In this document: in pieces, positions 26,155 to 35,284 of the stretch
How positions within the stretch are numbered: the first letter of the stretch is position 1
Layout: each line of letters opens with the position of its first letter
Assembly: GCF_900156415.1 (NCBI RefSeq)
Contig: NZ_FTNM01000004.1
Span: forward strand, 310,001 to 374,000
Origin: Pontibacter lucknowensis
GTDB taxonomy: Bacteria; Bacteroidota; Bacteroidia; Cytophagales; Hymenobacteraceae
Length of the DNA: 64,000 nucleotides
Reading direction: 5' to 3'
Made by a program: the position numbers and the translations under genes
The notes under the pieces: model-generated
What the model saw: the letters and a program-made list of their open reading frames with translations, nothing else
Database searches by the model: none
Told to the model about the DNA's origin: nothing

Positions 26155-27282
26155 ATGAAAGCGATGCTGCTATACTTTCTTTTCAGCTTATACCTGAGTC
26201 AGGGTGTGGCGCAAAACCTGGTGCGAAACCCCAGCCTCGAGGAAATTAAAGGTGGCATCATTGGTTTCAGGGGCGTGAGCGGTACGCCCGATATAGCGTC
26301 CGTTGAGGGTAAAGTGATCATGTATCCGCCTTACTTCAATGCGTATCGCTCCGAAACGCCCAGCAGGCAGTTAACGAACATCGCTTTCGGAGAGGTTTGC
26401 CTGTGCCAGTGGTTCAGCTATGGTGCCAGCGAACTGACGCAGGCAGAACTGACTCGCCCACTCCAGAAGAATAAGGAATACCTGGTCTCACTCTATACCA
26501 TTAAAGCCTCTACCATAGAGCCGCCCATAAGTGAGATCACCGTGCACTTCTCCAACAGGCCCATTCGATCAACCCGCCAGGTATACGGCCTCAAAGAGCA
26601 TCCGCTTACCGGGGTCAGTATACCCTACCTGTCCTTAAAAGCCACTCCGGCTGGCCCACTGGCGTCGCGGCAGGTATGGACAAAAGTTAGCACCGTTTAC
26701 AAGGCCAAAGGAGGGGAGCGCTTTCTTGTTATCGGCAACTTTATGGAAGCTAATGCAGCGGCACTCCAATCCATGAACCCCGAAGAGGAGCAGGAAGAGA
26801 AAGGCAGCAAGACCAAAGGCACCTACTACTGCTACGACAACATTATTGTGGTGCTGCGGTCTGGAGCAGAGCAAGAAGAAGCACCCTCCACAACTGCTGC
26901 AACCGCCAGCAGCAGACAGCCTGCCCCTTTTACCATTGGCGAAACCATCACCCTCGAAGACATTAATTTCGCTTCGGGTGATCATCACATACTGTCTGTC
27001 GCCTACCCCATGCTCGATTCGCTGGCGGCTTTTATGAGAGAGGAGCAGGAGACAGTGGTGCGTATTACAGGGCATACTGATGATGTTGGCTCAGATGAGG
27101 ATAACCTGGCGCTTTCGGTGCGCAGAACGGAGGCTGTAAGGGAGTACCTGACAAACAGTGGCATTGCGGAAGACAGGATCTCGACAGAAGGGTTTGGTGA
27201 AAACATGCCAAAAGTAACCAACGACACCGATGAGAACCGGGCCCTAAACAGGCGGGTGGAAATTAAGATATCTCAAAAGTAG
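26155..27282 (+). CDS. OmpA-family peptidoglycan-binding outer-membrane protein
   Basis: This 375-residue protein has a signal peptide ending near residue 20 (Gly-Val-Ala-Gln). A beta-rich N-terminal domain follows (about 20-230, opening Asn-Leu-Val-Arg-Asn-Pro-Ser-Leu-Glu, which resembles carbohydrate-binding-like modules). A Thr/Ala/Ser linker leads to an OmpA C-terminal domain (about 262-375) with Asn-Phe-Ala-Ser-Gly, Thr-Gly-His-Thr-Asp and Asn-Arg-Arg-Val-Glu. The OmpA domain binds diaminopimelate in peptidoglycan and would anchor the outer membrane or a surface domain to the wall. No N-terminal beta-barrel is apparent. Confidence 0.88.
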   Translation: MKAMLLYFLFSLYLSQGVAQNLVRNPSLEEIKGGIIGFRGVSGTPDIASVEGKVIMYPPYFNAYRSETPSRQLTNIAFGEVCLCQWFSYGASELTQAELTRPLQKNKEYLVSLYTIKASTIEPPISEITVHFSNRPIRSTRQVYGLKEHPLTGVSIPYLSLKATPAGPLASRQVWTKVSTVYKAKGGERFLVIGNFMEANAAALQSMNPEEEQEEKGSKTKGTYYCYDNIIVVLRSGAEQEEAPSTTAATASSRQPAPFTIGETITLEDINFASGDHHILSVAYPMLDSLAAFMREEQETVVRITGHTDDVGSDEDNLALSVRRTEAVREYLTNSGIAEDRISTEGFGENMPKVTNDTDENRALNRRVEIKISQK

Positions 27283-27337
27283 AGACAGAGGCAGTAGTGC
27301 ATCACCTTGTGCAACGACGTGCAGCTCTGGGAGTTTC

Positions 27338-27354
27338 GTAGCTACCGTAGCTAC
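27338..27354. promoter_or_regulatory. Duplicated palindromic octamer upstream of the aminopeptidase gene
   Basis: GTAGCTAC is its own reverse complement and occurs twice, separated by one C. A second doubled palindrome, TGCGCA, follows at 27386-27399. Both lie in the short gap before the ATG at 27450 and may be operator or hairpin sequences. Confidence 0.4.
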
Positions 27355-27449
27355 TATCTTTCTCCCATAAACCTATCAAACCCGGTGCGCAACTGCGCAT
27401 TTCTCCCCATCTTTCCTTAATTTGCCTCTTTCACTAAGCCACATAAACT

Positions 27450-29228
27450 ATGAGTCATAAAGAAAGACTGGCTGCTATACGCCAGCAGATGAAAGAGCAG
27501 GGGCTGAGCGCCTACATCATTCCTTCCGCCGATCCGCACATCAGCGAATACCTGCCTGACCGCTACAAGTGCATTTACTTTGCGTCCGGCTTTACAGGCT
27601 CGGCAGGCACCCTGGTGATCACCCAGGATTTTGCCGGCCTCTGGACCGATGCACGCTACTTTGTGCAGGCCAAAGACCAACTGGCAGGCAGCGGCTTTGA
27701 GCTCGTGAAGCTGCAGGCGCAGCAAGCACCCGAATATATTGGCTGGCTGGCCGACCGTTTGGAGCAGGGTGAAGTAGTGGCTTATGATGCGAAGCTGATC
27801 TCAGTTGGTTTGGCAGAGCTGCTGGAGCAGGAGTTGACCCCACTCGGTATAGAGATGGCCACGGACCGCGACCTGCTGGATGCCATTTGGGAGGACCGCC
27901 CCGAGCTGCCAACTGCCTCCGCCTACCTGATAGGAGAGGAGACTACCGGTCAGTCAACAACTTCAAAACTGGAAGCACTGCGCAAAGCCCTCAAAAAGCA
28001 AAGAGCCGACTTCCACCTGATCTCGTCCCTCGACGATATGGCCTGGCTTTTCAACATACGCGGCTCCGACGTGAAGTGTAACCCGGTCGTGCTGAGCTTT
28101 GCACTGATCAGTCAGGACAATGCTGTTTTGTTTATAGACCAGGCAAAACTGAGAGAAACAGATAAGAAACAACTGATGGCCGACGGTGTGGAGCTGCAGC
28201 CATACGAGATGGTGGATCGCCTGCTTGCCGAACTGCCAGCCAGCTCTTCCATCCTGCTCGACCCGAAACGCAATTGCTATGCCCTGTACAAGCAACTGCC
28301 AGCTGAGGTGCGCGTGATCCAAACCACCAACCCGACTACCTTCTTAAAGGCCATCAAAAATGAAGTGGAGGTAGAGAACACCCGCAAAACGATGGTGAAA
28401 GACGGTGTGGCCTTGACCCGCTTTTTCAAATGGCTGGAAGAGAATTTGGGCAAAGAAACCATCACTGAGCTATCAGTTGCCGATAAGGTGCTGGAGTTTA
28501 GGGCAGAACAAGAGGGTTTTGTTGGCGAAAGCTTCGATACCATTGCCGGCTACAAAGCGCATGGTGCCCTGCCGCATTATAAAGCCACACCGGAGAGTGA
28601 TGTAGAGCTGAAGGCCGACGGTCTATTCCTGCTTGACTCCGGCGGACAGTATACGACGGGTACTACCGATATCACCCGTGTAGTTTCATTGGGCAACCTC
28701 ACCGAAGAAGAAAAGATTGACTATACCCTGGTGCTGAAAGGCATGATCGACGGCGCCACTGCCCGCTTCCCAAAAGGCACGCGCGGCTACCAGATCGATG
28801 CCATCACCCGCAAACCCCTCTGGGACTATGCCCGCAACTACGGTCACGGCACCGGCCACGGCGTTGGCTTCTTCCTGAACGTGCACGAAGGCCCGCATGT
28901 ATTCAATCCGTCGCCTACGCCAGTTGATATCGAGCTGGGCATGATCACCTCGGTAGAGCCGGGGCTTTACCGTCCGAATCAGTACGGCATCCGCATCGAG
29001 AACCTTGTACTAACTATACCTGACGAGGCCAATGACTTTGGCGAGTTCTATACCTTCGAGCACCTGACTTTAGCGCTGATCGACACGGCTCCGGTGAAAA
29101 AAGAGCTGTTGGATGAGCACCAGATCAAGTGGCTGAACGACTACAACCAACTTGTGGTAGTCAAGCTCGGACCGCAGCTAACAGAGGAAGAGTTGAACTG
29201 GCTGCAGGAAAAGGCAAAAGCGATTTAA
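27450..29228 (+). CDS. Xaa-Pro aminopeptidase (aminopeptidase P family, M24B)
   Basis: This 592-residue protein has the long eukaryote-like layout: two creatinase-N domains (about 5-310), the M24 pita-bread catalytic domain (about 315-530) and a C-terminal M24_C extension. Metal ligands are visible in Leu-Leu-Asp-Ser-Gly-Gly (near 395) and Thr-Asp-Ile, His in Gly-His-Gly-Thr-Gly-His-Gly (near 467), Glu in Ser-Val-Glu-Pro-Gly (near 503) and Glu in Arg-Ile-Glu-Asn (near 517). It removes an N-terminal residue that precedes proline, probably in the cytoplasm since no signal peptide is present. Confidence 0.93.
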   Translation: MSHKERLAAIRQQMKEQGLSAYIIPSADPHISEYLPDRYKCIYFASGFTGSAGTLVITQDFAGLWTDARYFVQAKDQLAGSGFELVKLQAQQAPEYIGWLADRLEQGEVVAYDAKLISVGLAELLEQELTPLGIEMATDRDLLDAIWEDRPELPTASAYLIGEETTGQSTTSKLEALRKALKKQRADFHLISSLDDMAWLFNIRGSDVKCNPVVLSFALISQDNAVLFIDQAKLRETDKKQLMADGVELQPYEMVDRLLAELPASSSILLDPKRNCYALYKQLPAEVRVIQTTNPTTFLKAIKNEVEVENTRKTMVKDGVALTRFFKWLEENLGKETITELSVADKVLEFRAEQEGFVGESFDTIAGYKAHGALPHYKATPESDVELKADGLFLLDSGGQYTTGTTDITRVVSLGNLTEEEKIDYTLVLKGMIDGATARFPKGTRGYQIDAITRKPLWDYARNYGHGTGHGVGFFLNVHEGPHVFNPSPTPVDIELGMITSVEPGLYRPNQYGIRIENLVLTIPDEANDFGEFYTFEHLTLALIDTAPVKKELLDEHQIKWLNDYNQLVVVKLGPQLTEEELNWLQEKAKAI

Positions 29229-29249
29229 TTGTTGATTGCTAATTTTTAA

Positions 29250-29286
29250 ACCAGCTATACCTGTGCAAGGTATAGCCGGTTTTTTT
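29250..29286 (+). terminator. Terminator whose stem is built from the TATACCT / AGGTATA pair
   Basis: ACCAGCTATACC (29250-29261) pairs with GGTATAGCCGGT (29269-29280), with one mismatch, and is followed by TTTTTT. It ends the aminopeptidase transcript. Confidence 0.85.
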
Positions 29287-29314
29287 ACGCTTATCACTTT
29301 CCTCCATTTTCTAG

Positions 29315-29322
29315 TATATTTG
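29315..29322 (+). promoter_or_regulatory. Candidate -7 element (TATATTTG) for the CtlX-like gene
   Basis: This is a full TAnnTTTG match 18 bases before the ATG, directly after the preceding terminator. The leader would be about a dozen bases long. Confidence 0.5.
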
Positions 29323-29340
29323 TAAAACACCTGTACCACC

Positions 29341-30270
29341 ATGAAACAAACCACCAGCACCATCCTCATGATCGAGCCGACGGGCTTTGCTTATAACCCG
29401 GAAGCAGCTGAAACCAATAGCTTTCAGAGAGAGCTGCAGGACTTCACACCCGGACAGGTGCAAGACATCGCTCTGCTGGAATTTAAAAATGCTGTAACGG
29501 AGCTACGAAATCTAGGCGTGGAGGTAATCACGATTCGTGACCCTGAAAACGCAGGTACACCTGACTCTGTTTTTCCAAACAACTGGTTCTCTACCCACGC
29601 AGAAGGGCAGCTGGTAACATACCCAATGGCATCGGCCAGCAGACGAAACGAACGACGCGAGGAGGTCATTGAGCAGATCAAGCATGCCTGCCAGTGTGGG
29701 GAGCATGTGATGCTGGAGTTTTTTGAAGAACAGGAAACACCTGTGTTCCTCGAGGGGACGGGTAGCCTGGTGCTCGACCGTGTGAACAAAATAGCCTATG
29801 CCGCGGTGTCGCCTCGCACGAGCCTGGTGGCGCTGCAGCATTTCTGCGACAAGCTGGGTTACGAAGCGGTTACTTTTGAAGCCTACGGACCGGCTGGCGA
29901 ACTGATCTATCATACTAATGTGATGATGTGTGTGGGTGATACTTATGCGGTGGTGGCCCTGGATGTGGTGGACGAGCAGGACCGCGAGAAGCTATATACC
30001 AGCCTGAGCGGCAGCGGCAAAGAGATCATCAAGATCAGCAAAGAGCAGACTCACCAGCACTTCGCCGGCAACATGCTGCAGGTGGAGAACCAGCAGGGAG
30101 AGCGCATTCTGGTAATGTCGAAAGCAGCTTACGAAAGCCTGACCCAGCAGCAGTTGGAGCGTATGCAAGCCCATAACGAGCACAACCTATACCTGCCCAT
30201 CCACATGATCGAAAAGGCAGGAGGTGGCAGTATCCGGTGCATGATCGCAGAGCTGTTCCGTAAGCGATAA
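29341..30270 (+). CDS. ctlX: Citrulline/arginine hydrolase of the CtlX type (amidinotransferase fold)
   Basis: This 309-residue protein has the pentein fold of the arginine-deiminase/DDAH superfamily. It shows Asp-Ser-Val-Phe-Pro-Asn-Asn-Trp at the substrate site, Glu-Gly-Thr-Gly-Ser-Leu-Val, His in Tyr-His-Thr-Asn-Val-Met, and a catalytic Cys near the C-terminus in Gly-Gly-Gly-Ser-Ile-Arg-Cys-Met. CtlX proteins hydrolyse citrulline or related guanidino/ureido compounds. The protein is cytoplasmic. No arginine-pathway genes are adjacent, so the exact substrate is uncertain. Confidence 0.85.
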   Translation: MKQTTSTILMIEPTGFAYNPEAAETNSFQRELQDFTPGQVQDIALLEFKNAVTELRNLGVEVITIRDPENAGTPDSVFPNNWFSTHAEGQLVTYPMASASRRNERREEVIEQIKHACQCGEHVMLEFFEEQETPVFLEGTGSLVLDRVNKIAYAAVSPRTSLVALQHFCDKLGYEAVTFEAYGPAGELIYHTNVMMCVGDTYAVVALDVVDEQDREKLYTSLSGSGKEIIKISKEQTHQHFAGNMLQVENQQGERILVMSKAAYESLTQQQLERMQAHNEHNLYLPIHMIEKAGGGSIRCMIAELFRKR

Positions 30271-30311
30271 TTTTTCCGCTGCACCATACCCTATACCTGC
30301 CACCGTATACC

Positions 30312-30319
30312 TAGCTTTG
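30312..30319 (+). promoter_or_regulatory. Candidate -7 element (TAGCTTTG) for the AEC transporter gene
   Basis: This full TAnnTTTG match lies 25 bases before the ATG. Copies of TATACCT lie on both sides (about 30290, 30304 and 30330). Confidence 0.4.
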
Positions 30320-30344
30320 CGGTTTCATTTATACCTGAGCCTGC

Positions 30345-31256
30345 ATGAGCAGTATCATCTTACTTTTTCTTTGCCTGATCGTGGGGGTGCTGCTGCGCCG
30401 GGTGCCGGCTTTTCCGAGCACGTCGCCGGTGGTGCTCAACCAGTTTATTATTCATATTTCGCTTCCGGCACTGGCGTTGTACGCTATACCTGAGGTGGAA
30501 CTGGATAGTACGGTTTTGCTACCTGTGGGCGTGGCCTGGATCTGTTTTGGGGCGGCTACGGCCTTCTTTTATACCTTGGGCAGGATCTATGGCTGGTCTA
30601 AGAAGCTGATCGGTTGCCTGATTCTTACTGCCGGACTCGGCAATACTTCTTTTGTTGGCTTCCCGATCATCGAGGCGCTGTACGGCAAGCAGGGGTTGCA
30701 AATAGCCATCCTCGTCGACTTGCCCGGTACCTTCGTGGTGGTTTCGACGCTAGGGATAGCCTTGGCCGCTTACTTCTCCAAGGGACAGCCGGACTTCAAA
30801 GCCATCGGCCTTAAAATACTGACTTTCCCGCCATTTCTGGTATTTGTGATCGCTTTTGCCATGAATGTGGCCAACCTGCATTTTTCGGATGACCTGAAGG
30901 ATGTTTTCAATCGTCTGGGCAGCACGGTAACGCCGCTGGCACTGGTTAGCGTGGGCATGCAGCTGCGCATCGAGCGGAAAAGCAAACATTGGCGTTTCCT
31001 GGCAATTGGCTTAGCGTTTCAGCTAATATTGGCGCCGCTACTGATCTACGTGCTCTACGCATTGGTGCTCGGCATGCGCGGCCCGGTGGTACAGGTGAGT
31101 ATACTGGAAGCAGGTATGGCACCCATGATCACGGCTTCTATAGTGGCTATTTCTTACGGCCTCAAACCCCGGCTGGCCTCTATGATGGTGGGCTTCGGGA
31201 TACCACTTTCCTTTATCACGCTGGCCGTCTGGTACCTGCTGGTGCAGGGGCTATAG
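30345..31256 (+). CDS. AEC-family transporter
   Basis: This 303-residue membrane protein has about ten helices and the auxin-efflux-carrier/malonate-transporter pattern: an inverted repeat of five helices, Gly-Asn-Thr-Ser-Phe-Val-Gly-Phe-Pro in the first half and Glu-Ala-Gly-Met-Ala-Pro in the second. Members export organic anions or small weak acids by secondary transport. The substrate is not readable. The gene stands between the CtlX-like gene and rluF, all on the same strand, but with its own candidate promoter. Confidence 0.88.
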   Translation: MSSIILLFLCLIVGVLLRRVPAFPSTSPVVLNQFIIHISLPALALYAIPEVELDSTVLLPVGVAWICFGAATAFFYTLGRIYGWSKKLIGCLILTAGLGNTSFVGFPIIEALYGKQGLQIAILVDLPGTFVVVSTLGIALAAYFSKGQPDFKAIGLKILTFPPFLVFVIAFAMNVANLHFSDDLKDVFNRLGSTVTPLALVSVGMQLRIERKSKHWRFLAIGLAFQLILAPLLIYVLYALVLGMRGPVVQVSILEAGMAPMITASIVAISYGLKPRLASMMVGFGIPLSFITLAVWYLLVQGL

Positions 31257-31347
31257 GGATAAGCGGTTAGCTATTCCTGAAGTTTTCTCGTTATTTTACA
31301 AGTATAAACACACGGCCGACAGGTATAGACTACGGCCATTTCAGATT

Positions 31348-32358
31348 ATGACACAACACACATCCGACGGCATCCGCTTAAACAAGTTCATTAGCGACGC
31401 AGGCATCTGTTCCCGTCGCGAAGCCGATAAACTGATAGAGCAGGGGAGGGTACTGGTGAATGGCAAGCCGCCCGAAGTCGGAGCCAGAATTAAAGGCAAA
31501 GACAAAATTCAGGTAGACGGCAAGACGCTGCAATGGAACCAGGTGGCACCCGTATACCTGGCTCTCAACAAACCGGCAGGTATAGAGACGACCACCGACC
31601 TTTCCCAGCGCGACAACATCATCCGCTTTGTCAATTACCCGGAGCGCATCTTCCCGATCGGTCGCCTCGACAAAGACTCTGAAGGCCTGATCTTTTTGAC
31701 CAATGACGGCGACATCGTGAACAAGATTCTGCGGGCCGGTAACAAACACGAGAAAGAATACATTGTGACGGTGGACAAGCCGATCAACGAGGATTTTGTG
31801 CAGAAGATGAGCAGTGGCGTGTCGATACTTGGCGTGAATACGAAGAAATGCTTTGTAGAGCAGTTGGGGCCGAATAAGTTTCGCATCATCCTGACGCAAG
31901 GGATGAACCGCCAGATCCGCCGTATGACAGAGGCATTGGGCTACGAAGTGCAGACCCTGCAGCGTGTCCGCATTATGAATATTACCCTGGCAAAGCTCCC
32001 GCTAGGCCAGTGGCGAGAGCTCACCGAAAGCGAGATCGACATGTTGCAAAGCATGGTGGCTGATTCCGTGATGACAGAGGAAGGTTCCATTGGAAAGAAA
32101 AAGGCAGCATCCAGCCAGTCGCAAACTTCACAGCCAGCTCGCAAGAAAGCATCTTCGGGTAGCAGACCGCCACGAAAAGAAGGCGGCGCGGGCAAGAAAA
32201 GCAGTTTCGGAGCAAGCGACTCCAAAAGTGGAAGAGGCCAGCGGGGTGCCTCCAAAGGGCCGGGGGCTAAGAAGTCAGGAGGGAAGAGCAGTGCAGGTTC
32301 CAGAGGGGCCAGCAGAAACACCCCGGCTGCCAAGGGCGGCGGACGAAAGAGACGTTAG
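31348..32358 (+). CDS. rluF: 23S rRNA pseudouridine synthase RluF with long basic tail
   Basis: This protein has 336 residues. An S4 RNA-binding domain (about 8-60) is followed by a TruA/RsuA-type catalytic domain with Gly-Arg-Leu-Asp-Lys-Asp-Ser-Glu-Gly-Leu (nucleophilic Asp near 108) and Gln-Gly-Met-Asn-Arg-Gln-Ile-Arg-Arg-Met, the RluF form. RluF converts U2604 (E. coli numbering) in 23S rRNA. The last 90 residues or so are a low-complexity Lys/Gly/Ser/Arg tail, probably disordered and RNA-contacting. The core enzyme ends near residue 245. Confidence 0.92.
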   Translation: MTQHTSDGIRLNKFISDAGICSRREADKLIEQGRVLVNGKPPEVGARIKGKDKIQVDGKTLQWNQVAPVYLALNKPAGIETTTDLSQRDNIIRFVNYPERIFPIGRLDKDSEGLIFLTNDGDIVNKILRAGNKHEKEYIVTVDKPINEDFVQKMSSGVSILGVNTKKCFVEQLGPNKFRIILTQGMNRQIRRMTEALGYEVQTLQRVRIMNITLAKLPLGQWRELTESEIDMLQSMVADSVMTEEGSIGKKKAASSQSQTSQPARKKASSGSRPPRKEGGAGKKSSFGASDSKSGRGQRGASKGPGAKKSGGKSSAGSRGASRNTPAAKGGGRKRR

Positions 32359-32377
32359 GCTACTGGCTATCATGACA

Positions 32378-32430
32378 AGCCGGTGCATCAGGTATAGGTA
32401 TAAGACCTAACTGATGCACCGGCTTTTTTT
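32378..32430 (+). terminator. Terminator after rluF with two AGGTATA copies in the loop
   Basis: A perfect 14-bp stem (32378-32391 with 32411-32424) is followed by seven T residues. The loop contains AGGTATAGGTATA, two overlapping copies of the iterated motif. Confidence 0.92.
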
Positions 32431-32443
32431 ATTGAATTGGTAT

Positions 32444-33103
32444 TTACTGATTGTCTTCTTCTTCAGCGTCTTCCTCCTCCGGATAGGCGTTCAGTTTGAT
32501 CTTTTCGATCTGCAGGTAGGTTTTGAACTGATGAATCAGCTTGTCCATCTCCTTTTCTTTTTGTTGCAGGGCGTCTACCTCTTCGTCTGATGTTTGCAGC
32601 ACCGGGCGCAGACGGCTTAGACTATCTTTCATCTGTGCCACGGCATCTTCTGTATGGTTGATCACGTCCTGGTTTTGCTCAGCAGCCATAGCCAGTTGCA
32701 GCTGACCGATGTACATTTCCAGAAACTCCACCATATCCCAGGGGTTGTTGGGGCGGTTCCAGGTAAAGGCCGTATTGCAGCGGCGGCACTTGTAGGTGTT
32801 GCATTTCCAGCCGTGCTCGTTCGTAGTGGAGCCGGTACGCTTTAGCATATCAGCTTTGTTGCACTTCGGGCACTGGGCATTGTCCTCGATGATGTTGAGC
32901 AGACGCTCCCGCTTGTCCATGATAGCGGTGCGGTTGGCGGCATGCGTGATCAGCTGCGTCTCAAGATTCTCGCAGGCGGCTGTCATTTGCGTATGCTCCG
33001 CGCTGAGTTCGCCCTCCTCCATCAGTCGCGCGGCACGCTTGCTAAAAAAGCGTATCAGTTTGATCAGTTCTCTCTCGTTGGGCTTCAGTGCGGGTTGTTT
33101 CAT
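32444..33103 (-). CDS. Zinc-ribbon coiled-coil protein of unknown function
   Basis: This 219-residue cytoplasmic protein has Glu/Lys/Gln-rich helical ends and a central treble of Cys pairs: Cys-Pro-Lys-Cys and Cys-Arg-Arg-Cys separated by about 25 residues, with an additional Cys-Asn-Thr before the second pair. This should bind one zinc ion. The C-terminus is acidic (Glu-Glu-Asp repeats). I do not recognise a named family. It converges with rluF and lies 59 bases downstream of hemJ on the same strand. Confidence 0.75.
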   Translation of the reverse strand: MKQPALKPNERELIKLIRFFSKRAARLMEEGELSAEHTQMTAACENLETQLITHAANRTAIMDKRERLLNIIEDNAQCPKCNKADMLKRTGSTTNEHGWKCNTYKCRRCNTAFTWNRPNNPWDMVEFLEMYIGQLQLAMAAEQNQDVINHTEDAVAQMKDSLSRLRPVLQTSDEEVDALQQKEKEMDKLIHQFKTYLQIEKIKLNAYPEEEDAEEEDNQ

Positions 33104-33162
33104 GTATCAGGTGTTTGTTCAAAGTTACAAAATCCATGGCAAAGCACGAATTGTTCAGTAGT

Positions 33163-33711
33163 TTAACGCGCCTGCTTCGCTTCCCGGGTGCGCTTGTAGA
33201 TGCGAATGGCCAGCATCAGCAATGCCGAAAACACCAGCAGACCCACAATGCCCCACACCATGCTCAGCGCACTTTTGAGCACTACTAAAAACACAATGGA
33301 GATCAGGAATACCGTGGCTACCTCGTTCCAGATGCGCAGTTGTGTGGAGCTATACTTGATGATGCCGCTCTGCTGTTGCTTGAAAATACTGTGACAAAGG
33401 AAATGGTACGCATATAATCCTGCCACGAAGGCCAGTTTCCAGATAAGCCAGCCCGGAAAAGGATCGTAGAGGCCGAGCGTGATTACAATACTAGTACCAA
33501 ATATAAGCGTAAGTACAGCCGATGGCCAGGTAATGCCATACCAAAGTCGCTTCTGCATGATGCTGAACTGGTTCTGTAAGATACTGCGTTCCGGCTCCGG
33601 CTTCTCCTGCGCCTCAGCATAATAGATGAACAGGCGCACGATGTAGAACAGGCCGGCAAACCAGGTAACTACAAAAATAATATGCAGGGCTTTGAGGTAT
33701 AAAAAGGACAT
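33163..33711 (-). CDS. hemJ: HemJ-type protoporphyrinogen IX oxidase
   Basis: This 182-residue protein has four to five transmembrane helices with His in the first (Leu-His-Ile-Ile-Phe, about residue 9), Trp-Lys in Ile-Trp-Lys-Leu, and Tyr-His-Phe-Leu-Cys-His. This is the UPF0093/CopD-like pattern of HemJ. HemJ oxidises protoporphyrinogen IX to protoporphyrin IX in the inner membrane without a flavin. The next gene upstream on the same strand is hemN, a second enzyme of the same pathway, which supports the call. Confidence 0.85.
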   Translation of the reverse strand: MSFLYLKALHIIFVVTWFAGLFYIVRLFIYYAEAQEKPEPERSILQNQFSIMQKRLWYGITWPSAVLTLIFGTSIVITLGLYDPFPGWLIWKLAFVAGLYAYHFLCHSIFKQQQSGIIKYSSTQLRIWNEVATVFLISIVFLVVLKSALSMVWGIVGLLVFSALLMLAIRIYKRTREAKQAR

Positions 33712-33751
33712 AGACCGTTAGGTGCTGTTTCGGCAAAGGTACATAAAAACA

Positions 33752-33784
33752 AAAGTCCGGCATACCTTGCGGTACCCGGACTTT
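33752..33784 (-). terminator. Terminator after hemN
   Basis: A 9-bp stem (AAAGTCCGG with CCGGACTTT) has a loop that includes GGTACC. On the minus strand it is followed by TTGTTTTT. It lies in the gap between hemN and hemJ, so the two are probably separate units or linked by read-through. Confidence 0.75.
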
Positions 33785-33829
33785 GCTCTTCGGTCTGAAT
33801 AATCAAAAAATCAATCCTATCAAATCACC

Positions 33830-35200
33830 TTAAACAGACTTACTAAAAACCGGCACCGTCATCTTTCCAGCCCATAGTCGGGCATCCAGGCACATGGCAA
33901 TGTTACGCACAAAAGGCTTGCCCGCTGGCAGCACCTGTATGTCCTGGTTGCTGTACTCTACCAGCCCGTCGTCTGCCAAGGGTTGCAGGCGCATTAGCGC
34001 ATCCACAAAATAAGGCAGTTCCTCAGGCTCCCAGCTCGTGTAGTCGCGACACATCAGGTTTTGGATGTGGGTGCGCAGCAGCATGTCCTCGCTGGTCAGT
34101 TCGTGACCTTTGAAGATCGGTAGATGACCAGTCAGCACGACTTCTTCGTAGGCTTCTACTTCTTTGATGTTCTGCATAAAGGCCGTGCCTGTGTCAGAGA
34201 TGCTGGAGCAGCCCAAGCCGATCAGGAGTTGCGTATGACGCGGGGTATAGCCCATGAAATTGCGGTGCAGCGTGCCATTGGCTGACGCGATGCACAGCTC
34301 GTCTTCCGGCAGGGCGAAGTGGTCCATGCCAGTTTCAATGTAACCCGCCTCTTCCAGCATGGTTCTGCCCAGTTCATATAAACCACGCTTTACCTCTGGT
34401 GCAGGCAGGTCAGCCTCTGAGTAGCGGCGCTGGCCTTTGCTCTTCCAAGGCACGTGAGCGTAACTGTAGAAGGCTATACGCTCAGGGCGCAGCTCTTTCA
34501 CTTTCTCAATAGTATGGCGCACGCTGTTTGCGGTCTGGTGCGGCAGTCCGTAAATAATGTCGCCGTTGATGGAGGTATAGCCGATTTCGCGGGCTATGTC
34601 AAATATCTCTTTCGTCTTTTCAAAGGTCTGGATGCGGTTGATGATCAGCTGCACGTAAGGGTCGAAGTCCTGTATACCCACACTCAGCCTGCGGAAGCCC
34701 AGGTCGTACAGTACCTGCAGCTGTTCACGGTTTGTCGCGTTCGGGTGCACTTCGATGCTGAAAGCTGCATTTGGCGTAGTCTCGGTTTTTTCGAGCAATC
34801 GCTCCAGCAGGTTCTTCAGGTTGGCTGCACTGAAGAAAGTCGGGGTGCCGCCACCCAGGTGCAGTTCCGTGATGCGTGGTTTTTCATCGAACAGTTCCAG
34901 ATACTGATCCCACTCTTTCAGCAGGGCTTCAAGGTATGGCGACTCTACTGCGTGGTTTTTGGTAATGCGCTTGTTACAGCCGCAATACGTACACAAAGCC
35001 TCGCAAAAAGGGAGGTGCAGGTATAGACTGATACCTTCTTTCTTATTGGTGGCCCGGAAAGCCTGCTGCACATGGCTCTTCCAACGGGCTTCGGTCAGAG
35101 GCTTTTCGTCCCAGAACGGCACAGTAGGGTAGCTGGTATAGCGTGGCGAAGGCACATCGTACTTGGCCAGTAGTTCAGCAGGAGTGACAGCAGTTTTCAT
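33830..35200 (-). CDS. hemN: Oxygen-independent coproporphyrinogen III oxidase
   Basis: This 456-residue radical-SAM enzyme has Cys-Glu-Ala-Leu-Cys-Thr-Tyr-Cys (CxxxCxxC cluster ligands), Gly-Gly-Gly-Thr-Pro and the HemN N-terminal Pro-Arg-Tyr-Thr-Ser-Tyr-Pro segment. It makes protoporphyrinogen IX from coproporphyrinogen III without oxygen. I start it at ATG 35200, which gives the family's usual length. The frame stays open to 35290, but the added residues do not belong to the family and would run over a regulatory dyad. Two identical dyads lie 85-150 bases upstream, which fits oxygen-responsive control. Confidence 0.94.
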   Translation of the reverse strand: MKTAVTPAELLAKYDVPSPRYTSYPTVPFWDEKPLTEARWKSHVQQAFRATNKKEGISLYLHLPFCEALCTYCGCNKRITKNHAVESPYLEALLKEWDQYLELFDEKPRITELHLGGGTPTFFSAANLKNLLERLLEKTETTPNAAFSIEVHPNATNREQLQVLYDLGFRRLSVGIQDFDPYVQLIINRIQTFEKTKEIFDIAREIGYTSINGDIIYGLPHQTANSVRHTIEKVKELRPERIAFYSYAHVPWKSKGQRRYSEADLPAPEVKRGLYELGRTMLEEAGYIETGMDHFALPEDELCIASANGTLHRNFMGYTPRHTQLLIGLGCSSISDTGTAFMQNIKEVEAYEEVVLTGHLPIFKGHELTSEDMLLRTHIQNLMCRDYTSWEPEELPYFVDALMRLQPLADDGLVEYSNQDIQVLPAGKPFVRNIAMCLDARLWAGKMTVPVFSKSV

Positions 35201-35284
35201 AATCGGTTCTTCTAAAATGGTACATCGAAGCAATAGCTGCTTCATTACGGTTACAAAGGTCGGGCATGCAGGTGGCTGAAGAAA

